Source: Pseudomonas sp. LS1212
Lineage (GTDB): Bacteria; Pseudomonadota; Gammaproteobacteria; Pseudomonadales; Pseudomonadaceae
Direction of reading: 5' to 3'
Assembly: GCF_024741815.1 (NCBI RefSeq)
Contig: NZ_CP102951.1
Span: forward strand, 3,796,001-3,860,000
DNA: 64,000 nucleotides
Positions within the stretch are counted from its first letter, which is position 1. Every line of letters starts with the position of its first letter. Below, in pieces: positions 34,017-41,772 of this stretch. Both the position numbers and the translations under genes were made by a program. The notes under the pieces were generated by a model. It worked only from the letters and a program-made list of their open reading frames with translations. It made no database searches and was not told where the DNA came from.

Positions 34017-34049
34017 AAAATAAAGCCCGATCATGTCGGGCTTTATTTT
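34017..34049 (+). terminator. Bidirectional terminator
   Basis: AAAATAAAGCCCGA and TCGGGCTTTATTTT form a 14-bp perfect stem with A- and T-rich ends. It serves the small lipoprotein gene on the plus strand and can also serve the DUF599 gene ending at 34114 on the minus strand. Confidence 0.9.
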
Positions 34050-34113
34050 GCTCGGCGTAAACTTTCCAAAGGTCGAACTCGGAACTAATAACGCAACGCA
34101 CGGATAAACACAC

Positions 34114-34854
34114 TCACCCGGCTATCTCCCGGCTCGCCTCAGGCAATGGCGCTTCCGTCGGTGTATAGACCATCACATCCAGTACGTCGGAATGAAATTC
34201 GCGGCGGTACAGCACCAGCACCACCCCGGCGCTCATCAGCATGAACAACCAGGGGCTGACGAACCAGGCCAGCATGGTCATGCCGAAATAATAGGAACGC
34301 AGACCAAAGTTGAACTGGTTGGCCGCCATCGAAATAACCCGCGCCGCACGCGAAGCAAAGGCCTTGCGCTCCATCTCGCTGACATGCCGCTCGCCGACCA
34401 TGGGCGCCGACCCCACCAGCACTGCCGCGAAGTTGTACTGGCGCATGCACCAGCTAAAGGTGAAGAACGCGTAGACGAAGACCATTGCCAGGCACAGCAA
34501 CTTTACCTCCGACATCCCCTGGGAAGCCTGCTGCACCAACGGCAGGTCGGCCAGCAGCGACAGGGCACGGTCCGAAGCACCCAGCACCGCGAGAATACCC
34601 GCCAGGATGATCAGGGTGCTGGAGGCGAAAAACGAGGCATTGCGCTCAAGGTTGCCGATCACGCTGGCATCGGCGATGCGGTTGTCGCGCAACAGCATGC
34701 GGCGCATCCAGTCTTCGCGGTACAGGTGCAGCACGCTGGCCAGGCAGGCGGTGTCGCGGCCCTTCCAGGTTGCATAGCGGGTATATCCCCCCCAACACAC
34801 GATGAACCACAGCGCCGCGGCAAGATGGACCAGATTGTTCTCTACAAACGACAT
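34114..34854 (-). CDS. DUF599 membrane protein
   Basis: The 246-residue inner-membrane protein has four to five hydrophobic segments (near residues 8-25, 75-95, 120-140 and 195-225). The DUF599 motifs WMRRMLLRDNRIADASVIGNLERNA and FNFGLRSYYFGMT are present. The function is unknown. ATG 34854 was chosen as the usual family start. It stands alone and faces the lipoprotein terminator. Confidence 0.85.
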   Translation of the reverse strand: MSFVENNLVHLAAALWFIVCWGGYTRYATWKGRDTACLASVLHLYREDWMRRMLLRDNRIADASVIGNLERNASFFASSTLIILAGILAVLGASDRALSLLADLPLVQQASQGMSEVKLLCLAMVFVYAFFTFSWCMRQYNFAAVLVGSAPMVGERHVSEMERKAFASRAARVISMAANQFNFGLRSYYFGMTMLAWFVSPWLFMLMSAGVVLVLYRREFHSDVLDVMVYTPTEAPLPEASREIAG

Positions 34855-34941
34855 GCAAATTCCTGGAAAAAGTACTGACGAAAGAGGCGAAAGCGCACTG
34901 CTTCGACGTTAGCACAGGGAAAAAGACACGATCATCGGGCA

Positions 34942-34978
34942 TAAAAAAATGCCCCGCATCGATTGATACGGGGCATTT
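34942..34978 (-). terminator. Terminator of brnQ
   Basis: Minus strand: AAATGCCCCGTATC...GATGCGGGGCATTTTTTT, 40 bp after the brnQ stop. The same hairpin ends just ahead of the DUF599 promoter region. Confidence 0.88.
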
Positions 34979-35017
34979 CAGTTTCTCGCTACCTGCTTGT
35001 GGCAGGTGCCAGAGGTA

Positions 35018-36331
35018 TCAGGCCAGCGCTTCGCTGCGCTTGCCCAGCAGGCGGTCGACCACTACCGCAGCAAACAGCGTCATCACCGAAGGCACCAGCC
35101 AGGCCAGGCCTTGCTCGCTCAACGGCAGGTGCGCCATCTGGGTCGGCATCCACTCGGCCAGGCCCGCGCCCTTGAGGGCGTCGATCAGGCCGAACAGGAA
35201 CGATACGAGCATGACCGGGCCGACAATGCGCCCCTGCTCTTGCCAGAAGTCCTTGCAGAAGCTCAGGGCTACCAGGGCGATGCACGGCGGGTAGATCGCC
35301 GTCAGTACCGGGATCGAGAACGCAATCAGCTTGGTCAGGCCCAGGTTGGACACCAGCAACGAGAACGCTGCCAGGATGATCACCAGGGTCTTGTAGGACA
35401 GCGGCAGCACGCGACTGAAATACTCGGCGCAGGCGCAGGTCAGGCCAACCGCCGTCACCAGGCACGCCAGGGAAATCAACACGGCCAGGAAACCGCTGCC
35501 CAGGGAGCCGAAGGTGTGCTGCACATACGCGTGCAACACCGCCGCGCCATTGGTAGCGCCGGCGGCGACTTCATGGCTGCCCGAGCCGAGACGGAACAGG
35601 CTGACGTACACCAGTGCCAGACCGACGCCGGCAATCAGGCCGGCGATGATCGCATAACGGGTAATCAAGCGCGGTGAGTCGACGCCTCGCGAGCGAATCG
35701 CGTTGACGATGACGATGCCGAACACCAGCGCCCCGAGGGTATCCATGGTCAGGTAACCATTGATGAAGCCCTGGGAGAACGGTGCAGCAACGTACTCGGG
35801 GGTGGCCGTGCCGATATCGCCGGCCGGCAAGGCGAAGGCGGCGATGCCCAGCACCGCCAGCGCAATGATCTTCAACGGCGCCAGGAAACGCCCGACGGTA
35901 TCGAGCAGGCGGCCCGGATAGAGCGAGATGAAGAATACGACCAGGAAATACACCGCGCTGTAGAGAAACAGCGCCAGCGGGCTCTCACCGGTCAGCGGCG
36001 CCAGGCCCACTTCGAACGACACGGTCGCGGTACGCGGCGTCGCGAACAACGGACCGACCGCCAGGTAGCACGCAGCCGCCAACAGACCGCCGGCGACTTT
36101 GCCGATCGGGCTGCTCAGGGCATCCATCGCGCCACCGACCTTGGCCAGGGCGACAACGGTGATGACCGGCAGGCCCACCGCGGTGATCAGAAAGCCCAGC
36201 GCCGCCATCCAGACATGAGGACCGGACTGCAAACCGACGATGGGAGGGAAGATGATGTTGCCAGCCCCGACGAACAGGGCAAACGTCATAAAGCCAAGCG
36301 CCAGGATGTCCTGGCCTTTCAACACTTTCAT
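35018..36331 (-). CDS. brnQ: Branched-chain amino acid carrier (LIVCS family)
   Basis: The 437-residue membrane protein has about twelve helices and the LIVCS signature at its start (DILALGFMTFALFVGAGNIIFPP). It imports leucine, isoleucine and valine by Na+ or H+ symport. P. aeruginosa has BraB and BraZ of this type; the position before sucCD fits BraB, though that is from memory. It is monocistronic with its own terminator. Confidence 0.92.
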   Translation of the reverse strand: MKVLKGQDILALGFMTFALFVGAGNIIFPPIVGLQSGPHVWMAALGFLITAVGLPVITVVALAKVGGAMDALSSPIGKVAGGLLAAACYLAVGPLFATPRTATVSFEVGLAPLTGESPLALFLYSAVYFLVVFFISLYPGRLLDTVGRFLAPLKIIALAVLGIAAFALPAGDIGTATPEYVAAPFSQGFINGYLTMDTLGALVFGIVIVNAIRSRGVDSPRLITRYAIIAGLIAGVGLALVYVSLFRLGSGSHEVAAGATNGAAVLHAYVQHTFGSLGSGFLAVLISLACLVTAVGLTCACAEYFSRVLPLSYKTLVIILAAFSLLVSNLGLTKLIAFSIPVLTAIYPPCIALVALSFCKDFWQEQGRIVGPVMLVSFLFGLIDALKGAGLAEWMPTQMAHLPLSEQGLAWLVPSVMTLFAAVVVDRLLGKRSEALA

Positions 36332-36570
36332 TAAGGAAATACCACACTACTGAATCGGAATTTAGAGGGGGACTTCCCTATGGGTGAGGGAAATGCTGCC
36401 TATCCGGATGGGACAGGCCCGTTTTGCGTGCTGCTCCCTTTTGGGGCGCGAGACACAGAAGTTAGCGCGCTAGGGTACCGAATTTGGGCCTTGAACGCAC
36501 TGTTGCGGGGCGAAGTATCCGATGCGCGACATTTTTGTGTCGCATTTATGCATTTTGTGTTGTTTGTACC

Positions 36571-36670
36571 GGCCTCATCGCTGGCAAGCCAGCTCCCACA
36601 GGAGACCGCGGTGTACGCATTTCCTCTGTGGGAGCGGGCCGGGCGGCGTTCCGCTTGCCCGCGATGGGGC
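36571..36670. repeat. REP pair, one unit with a 15-bp insertion
   Basis: The left unit reads catcgctggcaagccagctcccaca. The right unit begins tgtgggagcgggc, is interrupted by about 15 bp (36640-36654) and resumes ttgcccgcgat. The two units also differ in core (tggcaagcca against gcgggc). The 414-bp gap between brnQ and sucD holds this pair and the sucD terminator; I see no gene in the rest. Confidence 0.75.
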
Positions 36671-36693
36671 CGGTACTGACACCCCAAAAGCAC

Positions 36694-36719
36694 AAAGGCC
36701 ACCCGAAGGTGGCCTTTGC
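36694..36719 (-). terminator. Terminator of the sdh-suc operon
   Basis: Minus strand: GCAAAGGCCACC-TTCG-GGTGGCCTTTGTGCTTTT, a tight TTCG hairpin 27 bp after the sucD stop. Confidence 0.8.
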
Positions 36720-36745
36720 AGCTGGAGCTGAACGTCAGCCGAAGC

Positions 36746-37630
36746 TTACTTCTTCACTTCCCAGCCAGTCAGCTCGGCCAGGGCCTTGCCGATGTCTGCC
36801 AGCGAACGCACGGTTTTCACGCCTGCGTCTTGCAGTGCAGCGAATTTCTCGTCTGCAGTGCCTTTGCCGCCGGAGATGATTGCGCCAGCATGGCCCATGC
36901 GCTTGCCCGGAGGAGCAGTCACACCAGCGATGTAGGAAACAACCGGCTTGGTCACGTTAGCCTTGATGTAGGCAGCCGCTTCTTCTTCAGCCGAACCGCC
37001 GATCTCACCGATCATGACGATCGCTTCGGTCTTCGGGTCTTCCTGGAACAGCTTCAGGATGTCGATGAAGTTGGAGCCCGGAATCGGGTCACCACCGATG
37101 CCGACGCAGGTGGACTGACCGAAACCGGCGTCAGTGGTCTGCTTCACGGCTTCGTAAGTCAGGGTGCCGGAACGCGAAACGATACCGACCTTGCCTGGCA
37201 AGTGGATGTGACCTGGCATGATGCCGATCTTGCACTCGCCCGGAGTGATGACGCCTGGGCAGTTAGGGCCGATCAGGGTCACGCCCAGCTCGTCGCACTT
37301 GACCTTGGCATCGAGCATGTCCAGGGTAGGAATGCCTTCGGTGATGCAGACGATCAGCTTGATGCCGCCGAACGCTGCTTCAAGGATGGAGTCCTTGCAG
37401 AAAGGAGCCGGTACGTAGATAACGCTGGCGGTGGCGCCAGTGGCTTCTACTGCTTCTTTCACAGTGTTGAACACTGGCAGGTTCAGGTGGGTGGTACCGC
37501 CCTTGCCTGGAGTCACGCCGCCAACCATCTTGGTGCCGTAGGCAATGGCTTGTTCGGAGTGGAAAGTACCCTGCGAGCCGGTGAAGCCCTGGCAGATGAC
37601 TTTGGTGTCTTTATTGATCAGGACGCTCAT
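36746..37630 (-). CDS. sucD: Succinyl-CoA synthetase alpha subunit
   Basis: The 294-residue alpha subunit binds CoA (GFTGSQGTFHS in the Rossmann fold) and carries the phosphorylated His247 in GHAGAIISGG. With SucC it converts succinyl-CoA to succinate with nucleotide triphosphate formation. Its ATG shares one base with the sucC stop (TAATG). It is the last gene of the block and is followed by a terminator. The sequence is highly conserved with strong codon bias. Confidence 0.97.
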   Translation of the reverse strand: MSVLINKDTKVICQGFTGSQGTFHSEQAIAYGTKMVGGVTPGKGGTTHLNLPVFNTVKEAVEATGATASVIYVPAPFCKDSILEAAFGGIKLIVCITEGIPTLDMLDAKVKCDELGVTLIGPNCPGVITPGECKIGIMPGHIHLPGKVGIVSRSGTLTYEAVKQTTDAGFGQSTCVGIGGDPIPGSNFIDILKLFQEDPKTEAIVMIGEIGGSAEEEAAAYIKANVTKPVVSYIAGVTAPPGKRMGHAGAIISGGKGTADEKFAALQDAGVKTVRSLADIGKALAELTGWEVKK

Positions 37631-38796
37631 TACTTGCCCTCCGCAGCTTTAACGACTTGTTGAGCAGCGTCGGTCAGGCTGGTAGCAGCGATGATGTTCA
37701 AACCGCTTTCTGCCAGTACTTTAGCGCCCAGCTCAGCGTTGTTGCCTTCAAGGCGAACAACAACCGGGATTTTCACGCCGACTTCTTTCACGGCGCCGAT
37801 GATGCCTTCGGCAATCATGTCGCAGCGAACGATGCCGCCGAAGATGTTGACCAGTACTGCAGCGACGTTGGAGTCGGACAGGATGATCTTGAACGCTTCG
37901 GTAACGCGTTCCTTGGTAGCGCCGCCGCCAACGTCGAGGAAGTTGGCGGGTTTGCCGCCATGCAGGTTGACGATGTCCATGGTACCCATGGCCAGGCCGG
38001 CACCGTTGACCATGCAACCGATGTTGCCTTCCAGGGCTACGTAGTTCAGTTCGAACTTGGCAGCGTGCGCTTCGCGCGGATCGTCCTGCGACGGATCGTG
38101 GAAGGTTTTCAGCTTGGGCTGACGGTACATGGCGTTGGCGTCGATGTTGATCTTGGCATCGAGGCAGTGCAGATCGCCGTCGGCCTTGATCACCAGCGGG
38201 TTCACTTCCAGCAGGGCCAGGTCGTGGTCCTGGAACAGCTTGGCCAGGCCAACGAAGATCTTGGCGAACTGAGCAACCTGCTTGCCTTCCAGACCCAGCT
38301 GGAATGCCAGCTCGCGACCCTGGAACGGCTGAGCGCCAACCAGTGGGTCGATAGTGGCCTTGAGGATTTTCTCAGGGGTGTCGTGAGCGATTTTCTCGAT
38401 GTCCACGCCACCTTCGGTGGAAGCCATGAACACGATGCGACGGCTCGAACGGTCAACGACAGCGCCCAGGTACAGCTCTTTAGCGATATCAGTGCACGAT
38501 TCAACCAGGATCTTGGTGACTGGCTGGCCATTGGCATCAGTCTGGTAAGTCACCAGACGCTTGCCCAACCACTGTTGAGCGAAGGCTTTGGCGTCTTCTT
38601 TGTTGCGAACCAGCTTTACGCCGCCCGCTTTACCGCGACCACCCGCGTGAACCTGGGCCTTGACGACCCATTCGGTCCCGCCGATCTTCTCGCACGCCGC
38701 AGCGGCTTCTTCCGGGGTGTCTACCGCGTAACCCTTGGATACTGGCAGGCCGTATTCAGCGAACAGCTGCTTACCCTGATACTCGTGAAGATTCAT
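37630..38796 (-). CDS. sucC: Succinyl-CoA synthetase beta subunit
   Basis: The 388-residue beta subunit has the ATP-grasp fold (VVKAQVHAGGRGKAGGVKL near residue 45) and the C-terminal ligase domain with NIFGGIVRCDMIAEGI. ATG 38796 (MNLHEYQGKQLFAEYG) is the normal start. It overlaps sucD by one base. A 176-bp spacer with stem-loops separates it from lpdG. Confidence 0.97.
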   Translation of the reverse strand: MNLHEYQGKQLFAEYGLPVSKGYAVDTPEEAAAACEKIGGTEWVVKAQVHAGGRGKAGGVKLVRNKEDAKAFAQQWLGKRLVTYQTDANGQPVTKILVESCTDIAKELYLGAVVDRSSRRIVFMASTEGGVDIEKIAHDTPEKILKATIDPLVGAQPFQGRELAFQLGLEGKQVAQFAKIFVGLAKLFQDHDLALLEVNPLVIKADGDLHCLDAKINIDANAMYRQPKLKTFHDPSQDDPREAHAAKFELNYVALEGNIGCMVNGAGLAMGTMDIVNLHGGKPANFLDVGGGATKERVTEAFKIILSDSNVAAVLVNIFGGIVRCDMIAEGIIGAVKEVGVKIPVVVRLEGNNAELGAKVLAESGLNIIAATSLTDAAQQVVKAAEGK

Positions 38797-38918
38797 GCTT
38801 ATTACCGTCTTCGTTAGGTACTGCGCTTCGGTGCTGCACTTTGACAAGTGCCGCACCACCTGTGACCGCTACTCCCGAGACAGGGCCCCGGGAGGTCGAG
38901 TCCAGCGGATATTCCGCG

Positions 38919-38942
38919 GTGAGTCGTGCAGGCAAGACTCAC
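38919..38942. repeat. Inverted repeat between lpdG and sucC
   Basis: GTGAGTC and GACTCAC (7 bp, 10-nt loop) lie in the 176-bp lpdG-sucC spacer. A second imperfect hairpin (cacgacgg/ccgccgtg) lies beside it. No T-run follows in either direction, so it looks like a processing or partial attenuation element rather than a terminator. Confidence 0.4.
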
Positions 38943-38972
38943 GACGGGCCATCCGCCGTGGTTTCTTATTGT

Positions 38973-40409
38973 TTAACGCTTCTTACGGTTGGCAATGTGA
39001 ATGGCGCCGCCATTCACTGCCAGCGCTGCTTCATGCAACGCTTCGGACAAGGTCGGGTGGGAGAAAACCATCATTCCCAGGTCTTCGGCGCTGGTGCCGA
39101 ATTCCATGCCGATCGCACCCTGCTGAACCAGTTCTGCGGCGCTTGGGCCAATCACGTGGACGCCCAGTACGCGGTCGGTCTTGGCATCAGCGATGACTTT
39201 TACAAAACCGCCGGTATCGTTGGCAGCCATGGCACGGCCACTGGCAGCGAACGGGAAGGTGCCGACGTTAACTTCTACGCCTTCAGCTTTCAAGGCCTGT
39301 TCGGTTTTGCCGACCCACGCGATTTCCGGGTGAGTATAGATAACCGAAGGAATCAGGTCATAGTTCATCTGGGTCTTGTGACCCTTGATGCGCTCGACAA
39401 CCATGATGCCCTCTTCCGAGGCCTTGTGCGCCAGCATCATGCCGCGTACCACGTCGCCAATGGCGTAAACGCCCGGCACGCTGGTAGCGCAGTAGTCGTC
39501 GACGAACACGAAACCACGCTCGTCGATGGTCACGCCGCTGTCGGCTGCCAGCAGATCGGTGGTCACTGGACGGCGACCGACAGCAACGATCAGCTTGTCG
39601 AAGGTGATGGTCTGTTCGCCGTTGGCGTCGGTGTAGGTCACCACGACTTCTTCGCCATTGACTTTGGAACCGGTCACGCGAGCGCCCAGCTTGATGTCCA
39701 GGCCTTGCTTGGTCAGGGTTTTCAGCGCTTCCTTGGAGACCGCTATGTCGGCGGCCATCAGGAAGGTGTCCAGAGCTTCCAGGACGGTCACTTCAGCGCC
39801 CAGGCGAGACCATACCGAACCCAGTTCCAGACCGATCACGCCAGCACCGATCACGCCCAGGCGCTTAGGCACGGCCTGGAATTCCAGGGCGCCGGTGGAG
39901 TCGACGATGACTTTCTGGTCGACCGGAGCCGGCGGGATGTCGATCGGGCGCGAACCGGATGCCAGGATCACGTTGTCAGCTTCGATCACTTCGACAGTGC
40001 CGTCAGGCTTGGTGACTTCGACCTTCTTGCCGGCCAGCAGCTTGCCGTGGCCCTGGATGGAAGTCACGCCGTTGGCCTTGAACAGGGTGGCAACACCGCT
40101 GGTCAGGTTTTTGACGATGTTGGCCTTGCGACCGACCATGGCCGGTACGTCCATGGTCACGCCAGCGTGGTTGATACCATGGATTTTGAAGCCGTCTTCG
40201 GCTTCATGGAATTTCCAGGAGCTGTCCAGCAGCGCCTTGGAGGGAATGCAACCGACGTTCAGGCAGGTACCGCCCAGGGCCAGTTTACCCTCGCCGTCGG
40301 TGTACTTCTCGATGCAAGCCGTCGACAGACCGAGTTGTGCAGCCTTGATAGCCGCTACGTAGCCGCCAGGGCCAGCACCAATCACTACAACGTCAAATTT
40401 TTGCGACAT
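38973..40409 (-). CDS. lpdG: Dihydrolipoamide dehydrogenase (E3)
   Basis: The 478-residue flavoenzyme reoxidises lipoamide of the 2-oxoglutarate dehydrogenase complex (and, in Pseudomonas, of other complexes served by Lpd-Glc). The FAD motif VIGAGPGGYVAA is at the N-terminus. The redox disulfide is Cys49/Cys54 in GGTCLNVGCIPSK. The NAD motif GVIGAGVIGLELGSVW and the C-terminal catalytic HPTLSEALHEA are present. It lies between sucB and sucC, the usual Pseudomonas order. Confidence 0.96.
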   Translation of the reverse strand: MSQKFDVVVIGAGPGGYVAAIKAAQLGLSTACIEKYTDGEGKLALGGTCLNVGCIPSKALLDSSWKFHEAEDGFKIHGINHAGVTMDVPAMVGRKANIVKNLTSGVATLFKANGVTSIQGHGKLLAGKKVEVTKPDGTVEVIEADNVILASGSRPIDIPPAPVDQKVIVDSTGALEFQAVPKRLGVIGAGVIGLELGSVWSRLGAEVTVLEALDTFLMAADIAVSKEALKTLTKQGLDIKLGARVTGSKVNGEEVVVTYTDANGEQTITFDKLIVAVGRRPVTTDLLAADSGVTIDERGFVFVDDYCATSVPGVYAIGDVVRGMMLAHKASEEGIMVVERIKGHKTQMNYDLIPSVIYTHPEIAWVGKTEQALKAEGVEVNVGTFPFAASGRAMAANDTGGFVKVIADAKTDRVLGVHVIGPSAAELVQQGAIGMEFGTSAEDLGMMVFSHPTLSEALHEAALAVNGGAIHIANRKKR

Positions 40410-40432
40410 TCAAAAGATCCTCTTCTATAGCG

Positions 40433-40500
40433 GCAAGCGTCAAGCCGCAAGCCACAAGCCGAAGCGCAACTCACTTGCAGCTTTCAGCTTGCAGCTCACA
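40433..40500. repeat. 'Caagc' repeat cluster between sucB and lpdG
   Basis: The 100-bp spacer is filled by irregular copies of a gcaagc/gcaagcc unit in one half (ggcaagcgtcaagccgcaag) and the inverted form (gcagctttcagcttgcagct) in the other half. Such repeats are widespread in Pseudomonas spacers and can fold back on themselves. Confidence 0.65.
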
Positions 40501-40509
40501 ACTGCTTCT

Positions 40510-41730
40510 TTAGATATCCAGCAGCAGACGAGCCGGGTCTTCCAGCAGGTTTTTGATGGTAACGAGGAAAGTCACGGCTTCTTTACCATCGATCAAACGG
40601 TGATCGTAGGACAGCGCCAGGTACATCATCGGGCGGATGACTACCTGACCGTTGATCGCCATCGGGCGCTGCAGAATGTTGTGCATGCCCAGGATGGCCG
40701 CTTGCGGCGGGTTGACGATCGGAGTCGACAGCATGGAACCGAACGTACCACCGTTGGTGATAGTGAAGGTACCGCCAGTCATTTCTTCCATGGACAGCTT
40801 GCCGTCGCGAGCCTTCTTGCCGAAGGTGGCGATGCCGCCTTCGATTTCAGCCAGGCTCATCAGTTCGGCGTTACGCAGAACCGGCACTACCAGGCCACGG
40901 TCGCTGGATACGGCAACACCGACGTCGGCGTAGCCGTGGTAAACGATGTCCGAGCCGTCGATCGAGGCGTTGACTGCCGGGAAGCGTTTCAGCGCTTCGG
41001 TGGCTGCTTTCACGAAGAACGACATGAAGCCCAGGCGCACGCCGTTGTGCGACTTCTCGAACAGGTCCTTGTACTTCGAACGCAGCGCCATGACTTCGGT
41101 CATGTCGACTTCGTTGAAGGTGGTCAGCATCGCCATGTTCGACTGTGCTTCGACCAGACGCTCGGCGACCTTGGCACGCAGGCGGGTCATCGGTACGCGC
41201 TTCTCGACGCGATCGCCGGCAGCCATGATCGGCGCGGCAGCGCCTGGCGCAGCGGCCGGCTTGGCAGCAGGCGCAGCAGCTGGAGCGGCTTTCTTGGCTT
41301 CAACGGCGGCAACCACGTCTTCCTTGGTCACGCGGCCGTCTTTGCCGGTGCCCTTGACGCTGGCCAGGTTGATACCGTTTTCTTCGGCCAGCTTGCGTGC
41401 GGCAGGTGCAGCGATGGCATCTTCATCGCCAGCAGCAGGCGCAGCGGCTTGAGCAGCAGCGGCAGGTGCGGCAGCAGGAGCAGCGGCGGCAGAGCCTTCT
41501 TCGATAGCGCCCAGAACTTCGTCGGACAGAACTGTGTCGCCCTCGTTCTTGACGATCGCGCCCAGTACACCATCAGCGGTAGCCAGAACTTCCAGCACGA
41601 CCTTGTCGGTTTCGATGTCGACGATCAGGTCGTCACGCTTGACGGACTCGCCCGGTTTTTTGTGCCAGGTGGCAACGGTGCCATCGGCAACCGATTCCGG
41701 GAAAGTAGGGGCTTTGATCTGAATAGCCAT
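40510..41730 (-). CDS. sucB: 2-oxoglutarate dehydrogenase E2 (dihydrolipoyl succinyltransferase)
   Basis: The 406-residue E2 has one lipoyl domain with the modified Lys43 (DIETDKVVLEV). An Ala/Pro-rich linker precedes the E3-binding domain (APAARKLAEENGINLASVKGTG). The catalytic acyltransferase domain ends in YDHRLIDG with His377 and Asp381. It forms the core of the complex with SucA and LpdG. It follows sucA by 42 bp. Confidence 0.96.
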   Translation of the reverse strand: MAIQIKAPTFPESVADGTVATWHKKPGESVKRDDLIVDIETDKVVLEVLATADGVLGAIVKNEGDTVLSDEVLGAIEEGSAAAAPAAAPAAAAQAAAPAAGDEDAIAAPAARKLAEENGINLASVKGTGKDGRVTKEDVVAAVEAKKAAPAAAPAAKPAAAPGAAAPIMAAGDRVEKRVPMTRLRAKVAERLVEAQSNMAMLTTFNEVDMTEVMALRSKYKDLFEKSHNGVRLGFMSFFVKAATEALKRFPAVNASIDGSDIVYHGYADVGVAVSSDRGLVVPVLRNAELMSLAEIEGGIATFGKKARDGKLSMEEMTGGTFTITNGGTFGSMLSTPIVNPPQAAILGMHNILQRPMAINGQVVIRPMMYLALSYDHRLIDGKEAVTFLVTIKNLLEDPARLLLDI

Positions 41731-41772
41731 TATCAGTGGTTCCTTAAATTCGGTTTCTAGTGCGCGACGGCA

